Position numbers and translations under genes: made by a program. From the NCBI RefSeq assembly GCF_905147365.1, contig NC_056408.1, positions 11,842,001-11,906,000 on the forward strand: 64,000 bases of DNA, in the 5' to 3' direction. Origin of the DNA: Aricia agestis (Eukaryota > Arthropoda > Insecta > Lepidoptera > Lycaenidae). The notes beneath the pieces were generated by a model, which saw only the letters and a program-made list of their open reading frames with translations, searched no databases and was not told the origin of the DNA. Positions 12,895 through 23,481 of the stretch are shown here, in pieces (the stretch's first letter is position 1; every line of letters begins with the position of its first letter).

Positions 12895-13143
12895 GACTTT
12901 CCGGTCTTTTACGCGGGTAGCCGCAACCGACAAAAAATGAAATAAAATGCCACTTCATGACAAAGACTAAAGGTATCATTTTCTACAGATATATTTTGTG
13001 TAGCGACTCATGCTGCCGTCGCTTGTGGCGAGAAAGCTAGTGGCGAAGAGTAAAATGAAACCTATAACATAATATGTCATAAAGTGGCATTTTATTTGAA
13101 TTTTTATCGGTTGCGGTCGCTCGCGGCAAAGATCCGAAAGTTT
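12895..13143. mobile_element. Foldback MITE (AATGAAACCTATGAC family), copy 1
   Basis: Left CTTTCCGGTCTTTTACGCGG, right CTCGCGGCAAAGATCCGAAAG, with AAAATGAAACCTATAACATA in the middle. Two more copies are at 27117-27341 and 44929-45120. Confidence 0.65.
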
Positions 13144-13147
13144 AAGT

Positions 13148-13220
13148 GTTCCAATGTGGGAATCGAACCGATGATCTATGTATAGAGAGACATGCACTTA
13201 GCTAGTAGACTGCGGATACG
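13148..13220 (-). mobile_element. Decayed tRNA-like SINE head
   Basis: On the minus strand GGTTCGATTCCCACATTGGA is a near-consensus B box, with CTACTAGCTAAGTGCA about 40 nt before it. No folding tRNA. Confidence 0.4.
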
Positions 13221-13242
13221 TTAATAATAATAACAAATAGCT

Positions 13243-13450
13243 TCTATTTTTTTTCACAAGATGACGTCCGAAAATCCGTTGCCCAAAATTTGTTTATCGC
13301 GTAGGAACCGCGCATTTTCCGGGATAAAAAGTATCCTATGTCCTTTCCCGGGACTCAAAGTATCTCCATCCCAGAAAAATTGGTTCAGCGGTTTGGGCTT
13401 AAAGAAGTAACAGGCAGATAGACAGACACACTTTCGTATTTAAAAAATAA
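13243..13450 (-). mobile_element. Lep1-like Helitron copy
   Basis: TTTCCGGGATAAAAAGTATC and GTTCAGCGGTTTGGGCTTAA in the family order on the minus strand; starts at the right with GAAAGTGTGTCTGTCTAT. The CTAGT end is lost. Confidence 0.7.
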
Positions 13451-13469
13451 AATGGATAATTGTAACCTC

Positions 13470-13565
13470 TTGCTTCTGAACTCTCCTGCCTTGCAGGGTT
13501 GCCTGGTAGAGATCGCTTATAGCGATAAGGCCGCCCTTGCTTTTTATTTATTTTTATTTTTTATT
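13470..13565 (+). mobile_element. RTE-type LINE 3' end
   Basis: GGTTGCCTGGTAGAGATCGC then TTATAGCGATAAGGCCGCC, the hairpin-bearing 3' end of lepidopteran RTE-like LINEs, followed by T-rich sequence. No coding part remains. Confidence 0.6.
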
Positions 13566-14023
13566 ATCTCTTTAACCTCGTTCATAAATTCTAAATACTA
13601 CACTGAGGTAGTGTTACGTAATGTTTTAGACGCTAATATATTATTATATTTGCGATATTCGGTAGCCAAACATCAATCATTTCGGAGTCAGACGTCTGTG
13701 GGCGCAAAGGTTTGCCGGTGTATGTAAGTGGCCCTTTTCATGTACCACGGATTATAAATATTCAACAATATTTCCAGAAAGGCCTTTTTGTATAACACAT
13801 AAATACATACAACATACTATACACACTATTTGAGTTCTACTTGTGAGGGTGGTATTATCTGAAAAACATTATAAGATAGTGGTTGTCTATAATATCAAAC
13901 TGTATGTTAACAGCTGTACAATAAAATAATTGGCTATAACATCTTATAACAGCCTTGGTAAAAATCTTAACAACGTTTATTCAGCTTAATAAATTAGGTG
14001 TTGGAAAGAATTCTTATGTTAAG

Positions 14024-14273
14024 AACTCACACGGTTTTGTTCGAATGAGCAATAACGTCGAGCAAAACCTGCGGCTAGGGCTTTCGTCCACACATTTAGC
14101 ATTGCTCGATTGTTTTGCTCTAAATCAATATATTTAATTCCAACGAACCGGCCCGATGCGAGCGAGCTGGCTCGATGCGAGCATTCGAGCTGTCAGTTTT
14201 GCAATCGACACAGTAATTATTACTCGATTTAGAGTAAAACTATCGAGCAAAACCGTATGTGAGTACTATAACA
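14024..14273. mobile_element. Foldback MITE (GCTCG family)
   Basis: Left CACACGGTTTTGTTCGAATG, right ATCGAGCAAAACCGTATGTG; interior GGGCTTTCGTCCACACATTT shared with 56812-57322. Confidence 0.7.
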
Positions 14274-14294
14274 TTAGAATTGAGTTAAACTTTA

Positions 14295-14390
14295 GTTTTT
14301 GTAGCTTCGCGTAGCGTTGTCGTAGCTGTTACGTAGCGCCACCGTAGAAGTACCGTATCAGTCACGTAGCACTGGCGTAGCGTCGCCGAA
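14295..14390. repeat. CGTAGC motif cluster
   Basis: CGTAGC or CGTAG occurs seven or more times in about 95 bp at irregular 8-20 bp spacing. A smaller cluster lies at 47640-47700. Confidence 0.7.
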
Positions 14391-14515
14391 CTAATGGTAT
14401 AAACCATACAGAAATGAAAAAGATTATTATAATTATTATAGTGCATTTAAGTGATATTATTATTTTTGGTATCTTATAAACAAGGCAAAGGCTAAGCTGG
14501 TTTTAGGAGAAATCT

Positions 14516-14650
14516 AATACATAAAATTCGCGTGTCACGGGTTTTGTGCGCGAACCCCAAAACGGCTCAACCGATTTTAATGAATTTTGTTTGTACATTC
14601 GTTAGGCCTGAGAATATGGCAAAACAACGTTTGCCGGGTCAGCTAGTTGT
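14516..14650 (+). mobile_element. Helitron-like element (short)
   Basis: ATAAAATTCGCGTGTCACGG to AACGTTTGCCGGGTCAGCTA GT; a shortened relative of 8252-8560. Confidence 0.65.
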
Positions 14651-15287
14651 CTTCATAAACAACATTTAAGTATAGGTCTCAATTCTTGGATGCCAGGCCA
14701 CAATTCTACTCAAGAACCTAATTAAACACTGTTTTATGTATAGCAATACTCCAGCCAAACAGACTATCGGCCAACAGTTAGTCCGTAATAGAGCAATTAT
14801 TATCATTGAAGTGGTCAATCAAATATGCATACATGCACGTTCGCCTGAATAGCAGATAATAACAGTACTAGTAATAGACTAGTAATTATCATATTGTAAT
14901 ATCAAGTTTATTGAAGATACTGCATGATTTGTGAGACATGTTCAATAGTCGAGGACGTGATCTTTGGCCATTATATGTATTAGATGAAAAAAATATCAAT
15001 TGATCACTGAGTAAATGTAGCTTAAAGTTAAATAATTATTTATCCAACGAATAGACACAGCGCGCGGGAAGGGTAGCGGCGCGGAGTTTCTTCGATGGCC
15101 GCACAGCATGCCTACTTGCATAGCCGCGTAATTTACTCAGTGTCCATGATTCATTTATGTAACGGGAAATTTTGACAAAAATTAAGTACCTCATTTGATT
15201 ACATAATTATAATGAGAATCGAGTACAGAGTACTCTCCTTAAGTATTGAACATGTCTCACCGATCATGTTGTATTTATTATTGTACT
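14651..15287. other. No gene seen
   Basis: Small GC-rich patch near 15057-15110 (CGCGCGGGAAGGGTAGCGGC), otherwise AT-rich; nothing assigned. Confidence 0.45.
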
Positions 15288-15470
15288 AGATGATAGTCGC
15301 ATCTCCTTTGCAAAGTTCATCGCGCGGAAACCGTTCATTTTTCGCGATGAAAAGTATTGTATGTCCTTTCCTGGGACTCAAAGTATCTTCATACCAAATT
15401 TCCTCAAAATCGTTTCAGCTATGTGAAAAGGTAGCAGGTGGACATACAAAAAAACTGACATTATATAAAT
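15288..15470 (-). mobile_element. Lep1-like Helitron copy (diverged)
   Basis: CTAGAT end at the left, then CGCGATGAAAAGTATTGTAT and GGGACTCAAAGTATCTTCAT. Confidence 0.6.
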
Positions 15471-16023
15471 GAAATATTTAAAATATTCCTGACGCCGTGG
15501 TCATAAGAAAACAGTAGGTTAGAATTAGAAAATTTCACTTCAACACAATCAGTAAATATTTTATATATGATATATTAATACAGAAATTTTCAAAGTTAAT
15601 AGTATAAAGTTTAAACGTCATAATTCTCTACATTTAAAAGTAGGTATATCACCATATTATGTGGCACTAATTTAGCTGATTAGTGAATCAAACGATTTAA
15701 AAAGTTTAAACACAAATTCAATTTTAGCTGTGATAGATTATAAGATTGAAAATCGCTGATGCTGTCTGAAAGTGGATTAACATAGGAACTAATTTGAACA
15801 ATGTCCGTCACAGAGCAGGAATTCAGTAATTCAGTTCACTTAGCTTATTTCAGAGCCGATCGGCAATTATTGGCTTTAATTTTACGGCTATTACTACGAA
15901 TGCATGTCCATGTTACAATAATTATTGTTTGTACTACTCAAGAGCCTAACCTAATAACTAGTTTATTGTAAAAGCCGTTCGTAGAATTGGTCAAACCATT
16001 ATTAAAAAAACGTTTATTATTAT
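15471..16023. other. No gene seen
   Basis: AT-rich, nothing recognised. Confidence 0.5.
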
Positions 16024-16207
16024 ACGTGGGAGAGCCATGCTTCGGCATGAATGGGCCGGCTCGACCGAAACGAGGACGAAACCGGCGTGAAACAGCGCTT
16101 GCAGCTTGCACCTACAGCTCTTTTGATGCTGCGAGTGTCCAAGGGCGACGGAAGTTGCTTTCCATCACGTGACCCGTTTTCTCGTTTGCCCCCTTATTTC
16201 ATAAAAA
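16024..16207 (+). mobile_element. SINE-like element (GGGAGAGCC family), internally deleted
   Basis: TACGTGGGAGAGCCATGCTT joins GCTTGCAGCTTGCACCTACA directly, so the C/T-rich spacer is missing; ends TTATTTCATAAAAAA. Confidence 0.7.
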
Positions 16208-16674
16208 AGAACTGTTACATTTTATACTATAGTATAAAATCTCTCACATATAGACATAATAATTAATATAATTATATAATCTATAATAAGCTTTGTGACC
16301 GGACTGTATCGTTGTTACCCGACCCATCATAGGCATCAATTTACATTGTACTAATGTATTTGGTATTTAGTACAATGCTCCTGGGTCACTAATCGCTTCC
16401 ATAACAAACATAAGATTTCAATCTCTTGATTACCCGCGCTCCATTAGTGCTGCATTATGGATGATGTGGCTGTAATCTAACAATCGTAATAACCATGAAT
16501 TCGCTTTATCTACATATGTAAAGTTTTGGTTAGTTAGCATCTGATGATTCGCTTAGTTAACTCTGTTAGTTTAAATGTTAACTATTTAAATTCCGAACCA
16601 GTTAGGTACACGTGAATATGATTTTCTAAACTATTTTACAGGGACATAAAAATAAAAAGCAAGTTCAAATAAAA

Positions 16675-17047
16675 AATCGGCCAAGTGCGAGTCGGACTCG
16701 CGCACTAAGGGTTCCGTATAAAGCAAAAATAGATCAAAAAATGGTGTTTTTTGTATGGGTTTGATTTCTATCCCTTCATTTTTTATTTTATTATAATATT
16801 ATTTATAGTAAACGTATAATTAAGAAAATATCACAAAAGCCCACCTGTAAAAATAAAACAAAAGTGCCTACCTGTTGTCAATATTGATATCGAGCAAAAA
16901 AGGCCAAAAATTTACGTTTCTTGTATGGGAGCCCTACTTTAATATTAATTTTATTTTGTTTTTAGTATTTGTTGACGGACAGAATGACAGACATCGAAGT
17001 CTCAGTAATAGGGTCCCGTTTTTAACCTTTGGGTACGGAACCCTAAA
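16675..17047 (+). repeat. Dispersed repeat (GTGCGAGTCGGACTCG family)
   Basis: Begins TCGGCCAAGTGCGAGTCGGA, ends TTTGGGTACGGAACCCTAAA. An inverted copy is at 37028-37505. Widespread arthropod repeat; class not certain. Confidence 0.6.
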
Positions 17048-17164
17048 AACGTTTTAACAACATCCGTTTAGAAGCTAGTCAAGGTAAATTCGGCAGAAAG
17101 GATGTAAACAATATTATACATTCGTTATTTATTAACATAGTACCTACTAACTTGTTGTATTTGA

Positions 17165-17567
17165 AATCTGCAAAATCCATACAAATTTAGAAATGCATCC
17201 ACGCGTCGCGTTGCGGTTTGAATCAACGCTAAGGGTCAATTCAGACCGCAACGTGACAACGCGAGGCGCGACGCGACGCGACCTAAATTTGTATGGATTT
17301 TACACATGTCGTCAGCGTCAGACGTCTTGCGAATCTGTCAAATCCATACCAATTTAAAAATGCATCTACGCGTCGCGTTGCGATCTGAATCAACCCTAGA
17401 GTCAATTCATACCGCAACGTGACGAGGCGAGGTGAGGTGCGTCGCGGTATCTTGTATGGATTTGACAGATTTCAATTGCGTGAGACGTCTTGCGAATCTG
17501 CGAAATCCATATTAATTTAGGAATGCATCTACGCGTCGCGTTGCGGTCTGAATCAACCCTAAGGGCC
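17165..17567. repeat. Tandem array of CG-rich foldback units
   Basis: Two complete foldbacks (about 17233-17399 and 17400-17567) follow a right half-unit (17165-17232). Each runs from GGGTCAATTCAGACCGCAAC through TTTGTATGGATTT to CATCTACGCGTCGCGTTGCG and TCTGAATCAACCCTA. Confidence 0.75.
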
Positions 17568-17568
17568 A

Positions 17569-17763
17569 GGCCACAACACTGCGTTGCGGCGTCGTATTGC
17601 AAAAACAACATCGCACTGAAATGCGATGCGTTGTCACAACGCAAAAATGACATCGGAAATCTCGCTGTCGCATCGCAAATTTCGTTGCGTCAAACGATGC
17701 GTTCTGCGACGTCGTAGATTTTTACGATGCGACACCACAACGCACTCTTGTGGTCTGGCCCTA
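17569..17763. mobile_element. Foldback MITE (GGGCCAGGCCACAA)
   Basis: Left AGGGCCAGGCCACAACAC, right TTGTGGTCTGGCCCTAAG; interior full of GCGATGCG/CGCATCGC motifs. Sits directly after the tandem foldback array. Confidence 0.75.
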
Positions 17764-18142
17764 AGTTGTTGAGAAAATGCGATCAATAATTTCGTTGTTT
17801 TCACGCAAACTTCATAATTTTTTATTCATTGTTAACTTTTAACTCGTGGAATTTGTTTTGCATATTCATTTGTATTTGGACCACCTTAATTATATTTTAA
17901 TTGGTGTTTTCCGACGTTGAATTCTTTTAATTAATCTTAATGAGTTTGTTTGGACGGTCGCAAAGCGGGCGTCGCAGCGGAAACTCATTTATCGGTAGAC
18001 TTGATTTTCTTTTCTGTATCGTATTGTCTTCCTGAAGTGTTCTCGACTAGGTACTCGTATGTCATTTTATAGCATTTATTGCAGGTATGATTACAGTGTA
18101 TATTTATTTGCTTTAGAAGCGATTACTGGGGGAGAAGCTTTG

Positions 18143-18365
18143 ATTTTTTTTATTAAATAAGGGGGCAAACGAGCAAACGGGTCACCTGATGGTAAGCAAC
18201 TACCGTCGCCCATGGACACTCGCAACATCAGTAGAGCTGTAGGTGCGTTGCCGGCCTTTTAAGAGGGAATACGCGCTTTTCTTGAAGGTTTGCAGGTCGT
18301 ATAGGTCCGGAAATATTGTTGGTGACAGTTCGTTCTAGAATTTAGATTGCTTTTGTTTCATTTCA
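18143..18365 (-). mobile_element. SINE-like element, variant head
   Basis: Shares the 3' part (TTTGCCCCCTTATTTAAT reverse complement, then CCTTTTAAGAGGGAATACGC) with the GGGAGAGCC family. The 5' part is different (TTTGCAGGTCGTATAGGTCC), so related families share a tail. Confidence 0.55.
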
Positions 18366-18397
18366 GAATAATTTCTAAATCTACATGAATGGGAATT

Positions 18398-18660
18398 TTT
18401 ATTTATTTATTTACTTAAACAAATTTACATTACAAAATAACATGGATTACAAATATAGCTTAATTACAATAAAATAACAATAAGTCACCGGTAGCTACAA
18501 AAGTGTAAAACTGCAGCGCATTTTTATATATATTTTAAAATCGATCCAATTTTGTAATGAGAAGTTAAAAAAAAAAGCTGCAGCACAATGAAGTAATACA
18601 AGTTCAAAATATTACCTAAACAATTTAAAATCAAGCATACAAAGTAAAAAACATTTGTAA
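18398..18660 (-). mobile_element. Probable LINE 3' end
   Basis: TTATTTATTTACTTAAACAA then TTACATTACAAAATAACATG on the plus strand reads as an A-rich tail on the minus strand. Body not recognisable. Confidence 0.35.
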
Positions 18661-19539
18661 ACCAGTAAGTAAATTTCGGTGTAACGCGGCTAAGTCCCAA
18701 AAGTTATCGGATTTTAATAATCAGAGATAAAAGTTGATGGCCCGGCGGAATTACGCTAGGGGTCAACAGAGATAAGCTCGCTCGATTTTTTAATTTTTCC
18801 TCAGAAATTGCCCGCCACATAAAATAAACGGTAAAAAGTATACTCCGTTTAGAGTTATTTTTCTTGGAGTTAACGCGAATTTGATCCTTGTATCTTAGGC
18901 ATAAAGATCCATGCGAAGAAAAATAAAGGGCAGTAGACTGTAGCGATCTCAGATAGTATAAAGATCGCCCTGTTGTGTTCTCAGTTTAATTTAAGGTTGA
19001 AATTAAGAGTTTATTGCATCAAAGACAACTAACTGTACCTTTCAACTTAGGACTCCAAAATTTAGGCAACCTTAGAAAAAAAGCGGAGATATATCTTTCT
19101 CCTTCACTTTTATGGGTTATACCCTTGACGTTTTGTGAAACAGAAAATGAAATCGAAAGCATAAACAATTATTTGTTTATGGTTTCTATTTCAGTATTAC
19201 TTCCATAAATTCCATAGGATTTTTCTCAAAGAAGAGATTGCACAACTTTTCGTTTGTTTTATGCTAATGCTACGGGTAAACCAGAAAAATCTTATGCAGG
19301 GTTTGATTAACTGTAGTTCTATTCTTAAGTCAGCATTCAGCACTTTTAAGCTTGATAAATGACTCAACAGATTTAAAGATACGGTCAAGTATACAAAAAG
19401 CTCTATAGAAGGTCTTTAGAAGGCACGTCTTAAGGTTTAAAAGCGCACTCTTTGTCCGGTTTTAAATATTTAAATTAAACTGTTATAAAATGAAACTTAA
19501 ATTTATGCTGAAAATAGATTTTTTTTGGTAAAAATACAT
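18661..19539. other. No gene seen
   Basis: Moderately AT-rich. Two ~60-codon frames near 19014-19388 look like chance. No TE ends. Confidence 0.4.
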
Positions 19540-19598
19540 ATTTTTTTTTATAAAATAAGAGGCAAACGAGCAAACGGGTCACCTGATGGAAAGCAACT
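19540..19598 (-). mobile_element. SINE-like 3' end fragment
   Basis: Only the last ~55 bp of the GGGAGAGCC family (GCAAACGAGCAAACGGGTCA) plus poly(T). Confidence 0.6.
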
Positions 19599-19612
19599 TA
19601 AAAATATTACTT

Positions 19613-19654
19613 AATAATATTTTGAAAATATAATAATATTTTCAAAATATTATT
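19613..19654. repeat. 19-bp perfect AT palindrome
   Basis: AATAATATTTTGAAAATAT and its complement, spacer of 4 nt. Only A/T and one G/C pair, so a chance origin is possible. Confidence 0.8.
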
Positions 19655-20729
19655 ATATTACTCGTTATTTATTATTGCGCATACAAAGTTACGTATTACA
19701 AAAACAAATATATTATACTGTAAACTTTTATTATATCGTAACTGGAAGTATCGTAACATAAACGTTTTTTTTTAAATTACAACGAAACAATGCATAATTA
19801 TTTTGTACTTGCGCATTGTATCCCTCATTGACTTTATCAATGAAGAAAACAAAACGTATGAGGTAACCACATTAATATGCTGATCTTATTTATAACAGAA
19901 ACGGCAAATTATTTTCTCCCAAAATATACAGTTTTTTAAGGCTGACATCACTTGGTTCGGTAATAGTATAATACGAAAAGGCCAAATAGAGTACAAAGGA
20001 TGCATGACGCGCCAGTCCCCTAGCACGCCTTTTGTGCGCTACTCGGTTGATAAATCTAAAATATTGTGCCTTTCACGTATAGGCTGTCTTTTGTTAGTTC
20101 TCAATTTTACCTTTTTAGGACCTTGTTATTTTAAAAGGTTTTTATAGAATGTGTTTTAAAAATAGAATGTGTTATTCGAACTTTGAAATGAGCAACAAGA
20201 ATAGAATGAGAAAGAATAACAATATTATTTTTTCATCGTTGACCTCCAAAATTACAATTAAGTTTTGTCATTCTCGCCTATTTTAAAATAGACTACTCGT
20301 AGAAAGTGAGTGTAGGTTATATTAGGCTGTTAAGTAATCATTATATTTTAACACAACAGCTCCTACTTTTCAACTGTTATTCGCATAGTAAAATGTAATA
20401 TCTATGCCAACACTCAAGGTGTTGTGATTACTTAAAAGTGTACTTGGAAAATGCAAAGAAAAAATGCAAAGCCGAGCCAGCAATAAAACACAACTGCTGT
20501 ATTTTGTGTTTAATTTAAGTAAAGTGCTTTGCAAAAATTAGAAGCAGTCAAGACTTTTACATTATCCAGACGTTTTCTGCAATGACTTTTTGTGTATTAA
20601 ACATACAAAGCTCTCATTTAAAACTAATTTTCCGGTTTTTAAAATAAATATCTCTTGAGCTTACATCAATAGTGTTTGTAGTTTATTACTTGGTTTAATT
20701 TAAACTATCTTATATTATTATAATGTTAG
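19655..20729. other. No gene seen
   Basis: AT-rich, nothing recognised. Confidence 0.5.
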
Positions 20730-20900
20730 CGCAAAAAGTTTTTCTGACGTCGGTTACCACTTCAGCTTAGTCGCTAAACCGATTTACTTGAAATTTTCAG
20801 AACGGCTTTGGTATAGTTTTTATCACGGGAAAATGTTCCAAAACAATTTCTGCATAAACAAAATTGCGGGCAAAATTGCGGGCAAACTTTTATTAACATT
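20730..20900 (+). mobile_element. Diverged Lep1-like Helitron copy
   Basis: CGCTAAACCGATTTACTTGA then ATCACGGGAAAATGTTCC and TGCATAAACAAAATTGCGGG follow the order of the family with many changes. Confidence 0.45.
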
Positions 20901-21390
20901 CAAATCATTACATTTCAATAGCCGCTGTTTATAAAATGTTCATAGAAATACTAATATGTAAATAGACGAATTTCAGTAAAATGTAACGAGGTAATAACAT
21001 TTTCAACCTTATTCCACGTACGGAACTTAATTACAAAATAAAAAGTACATAAGTTGCGGAGGTAAATGTATAATGCTGGGTAATCTGCGTTATTTTTGCA
21101 GGAAAATCCTCTCTCAAGCTCGCTTTCGGGATTTTGTATGGCTTTTTGTGTTTTAGACTTTCATACCGTGCACCGCATCACGAATATACTGCAATGCAAC
21201 GTGAGAGCACAAAAAATATTGCCTTTTTACCGTACCTATACTATGGTATGTAGGTACTTATAAGTTTATTTTAAACTAGCTGACCCGCGCCTATTATGTT
21301 AGACAGTCAGTAGACAGAAACTTGAAATAAATGTATAATATATCTTTATTTTTAACCGACTTCCAAAAAGGAGGAGGTTATATAATAATA

Positions 21391-21660
21391 TAATATCTAT
21401 GGACGCTACACACTACGTTAGTCTGGCCCCGTGCTAAGTGCCTTAAAGGACTTGTGTTACAGGTACCAGACAACGGAAATATATTTAATACTTTTATACT
21501 ATACAGTCATATATTTAAGATTTTTATTATATCATACACATATTTAATCCATATCCAGACCCGGGAACATTGAAAACTTTTTGTTCCGTCGGCGGGATTC
21601 GAACCCGCGACCCCCGGCTTGAGCTACCAACGCGCTCACCACTGAGCCACAGAGGTCGTC
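21391..21660 (-). mobile_element. tRNA-derived SINE, complete
   Basis: On the minus strand: GACGACCTCTGTGGCTCAGT and GGTGAGCGC (A box), GGGTTCGAATCCCGCCGACG (B box), then GTTTTCAATGTTCCCGGGTC and an AT-rich 3' part ending near GGCCAGACTAACGTAG. The tRNA-like head is 21588-21660. A 3' partial copy is at 25885-26035. Confidence 0.75.
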
Positions 21661-21663
21661 ATG

Positions 21664-22398
21664 TATATGTCGCAGCCGACTGCTCTAAATAGCCGTTCAA
21701 TCAAACAGCTAGCACTTTGACTGAACAACGCCATTCAATCACACGGCTATACGTCGTTTAGCCGACTTGTTGACTACAACGTTCAACACTACAGCTAGAC
21801 GACGCTTAGCCAACTGGTTTGTTTTTGTTTTGGCGGGGGGCTGCGCCTCCCAAGCCCCCCTTTTATTTGACAGCGATTGCCGGCTGCTGCCGCAGCACGC
21901 TCGCTGCGCTCGCTCGGTTTCCTCTGTGTTGTGGTCTAAGTTCTAACCTAACCTGACCAACTTTTGGACTTTCTGGATTGTGTTTCTTTTTGTTTTGACG
22001 GGGGGCTATGCCCCCCGAACCCCCCTTTCGGGGGAGCCTGCGTCCATCCATTTCATAATCCCGTAATTTCTCCTCGAATATTTGTTGAAATTTTAATTCA
22101 CTCGTATGTGCCTCCATAATTTTTGTTAACTACTTTCTTTCCGAAAAACAACCACAAACACCAACAAACACCTGCTAGTTGACGTCATATTGTAAATAAA
22201 ACGCACCTAGCGCCGCAGCGGTGCCCTCTGAACTACTTTAATTTAGACGGCGGCTTTTGAATCAGCTGTAGTGTTGAACGTTTTGAGCGACTAAAATATT
22301 CAATATAAAAGCTAGACGTGTGATTGAATGGCGTTGTTCAGTCAAAGGGCTAGCTGTTTGATTGAACGGCTATTTAAACCAGTCGGCTGCGACATATA
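21664..22398. mobile_element. Long-TIR element, 0.73 kb
   Basis: TIRs of about 110 bp: TATATGTCGCAGCCGAC at the left, and GTCGGCTGCGACATATA at the right, with AGCCGTTCAATCAAACAGCT and its complement further in. Interior has two G/C-run palindromes (GGGGGGCTGCGCC; GGGGGGCTATGCCCCCC) and an 84-codon minus-strand frame (22117-21863, ATG) that I do not recognise. It directly abuts the 5' end of the SINE. Confidence 0.7.
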
Positions 22399-22470
22399 TA
22401 TTATGTTCGGCTGTGGAGATTTTTTATTATATGTGTTACGCTCAAAGACCGAAATCGCTCAATGAGCGAA

Positions 22471-22591
22471 AAAATGGCTCACAACGCGTTGTAGTCACAG
22501 TGAAACAGCCACGACGCGAAATTCGCGTCGTGGCTCTAATGATGTCGTGGCTGTTTCACTGTGACCACAACGCGTGGTGAGCCATTTTTTT

Positions 22592-22592
<1 letters not shown>
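22471..22592. repeat. Nested palindrome next to (TA)n
   Basis: Outer arms AAAATGGCTCACAACGCGTT and its complement near 22571-22590; inner arms CAGTGAAACAGCCACGAC and complement; the centre is AGCCACGACGCGAA followed at once by TTCGCGTCGTGGCT. The total arm length is about 50 bp. Confidence 0.85.

Positions 22593-22594
<2 letters not shown>

Positions 22595-22687
<93 letters not shown>
22595..22687. repeat. (TA)n microsatellite
   Basis: About 46 TA units directly after the nested palindrome. Confidence 0.97.
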
Positions 22688-22689
<2 letters not shown>

Positions 22690-22785
22690 CGTTTACGTTG
22701 GGCCTTCGTCGAAAAACCGCATTACGCAGCTTTTTTAGAAATATTTTGTGCAAGCGTATAAATCACGTTCAAAATTCAAAAGTAA

Positions 22786-23220
22786 CGTACCGTCAAGTTG
22801 AAAGCTGTATTTATAGATCTGGAGCATGTGCGCAGTAAATCATACGCCTCGTGCATAGAGCCATATAGAGCTGATGAATACATTTTGTGCATTCGACTAC
22901 CGCACTTTTCTGTTACGATCAGCAATGACGCGTTCGACGTGGCCCTTAAGTGTTTTGATCCTAGTATAAAGTTAATTGAGCAAAAAGCAGTAACACAAAG
23001 TTTCGCTGTCAGCACAGACCGGATTGTAACTCGTGTACATGAGACTCGGTATCTTTATACGACTCCCTTTGAATACCTCCGATATAATTTGCGCAGATAC
23101 TTATTTAGCTACGTAGATGGCGGACCATTTGTAAGCTGTGCTCTGGCGATCGGAGCTAAACATGGTATCATCTCGTTCCAAAATATCGAACAATCACAGA
23201 AGCGACTTTCTTCGCAATGA
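22786..23220 (+). CDS. Unrecognised open frame, 144 sense codons, no ATG
   Basis: Open from just after TAA 22783-22785 to TGA at 23218-23220. The composition is less AT-rich than its surroundings and the translation looks protein-like: a mix of charged and aromatic residues, including E-Y-L-R-Y-N-L-R-R-Y and F-S-Y-V-D-G-G-P-F near the end. It contains no Met codon, so it could only be an internal or last exon, or a fossil. I do not recognise the family. It lies 100 bp to the right of a (TA)n tract and left of the orphan Gr exon, which is on the other strand. It may belong to an unrecognised transposon. Confidence 0.3.
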   Translation, partial: RTVKLKAVFIDLEHVRSKSYASCIEPYRADEYILCIRLPHFSVTISNDAFDVALKCFDPSIKLIEQKAVTQSFAVSTDRIVTRVHETRYLYTTPFEYLRYNLRRYLFSYVDGGPFVSCALAIGAKHGIISFQNIEQSQKRLSSQ

Positions 23221-23267
23221 AGCATTCAAAATTGTAATGGTAGACTCTAATATTTTTATTTTGTTTA

Positions 23268-23437
23268 TTTATTTATTTAAATTGGGCTACGTAGGCCCAT
23301 ACTATATATAACTTAATGTCTAACATACATAATTATCATCTTAATAACTACACTTTATCACGATTTAACGACGACGGGACGCTCGCTTCATTCCGGAGTC
23401 CCCTCCGGAACCTTCGGTAAACCACATCAGTCGGCTA
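23268..23437 (-). mobile_element. 5'-truncated LINE 3' end
   Basis: Read on the minus strand: a short reading-frame end rich in G/S/D/R, a stop near 23366, then a 3'UTR containing ATGTATGTTAGAC and GGGCCTACGTAG, then an A-rich TAAA-repeat tail. The same tail motif (TGTATGTTAG ... GGGCC ... AAATAAATGA) recurs at 32141-32215, so both are ends of related LINEs. It sits directly after the orphan Gr exon. Confidence 0.6.
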
Positions 23438-23481
23438 GAATATATAAATATATGCAACCGAGTAAAAAGTAAAAGACTTAC

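Noticed and set aside
21588..21660. tRNA-like sequence, also at 10302 and 38190-38262
   Set aside because: A and B boxes are present, but the acceptor stems do not close and SINE bodies follow. These are SINE heads, not tRNA genes.
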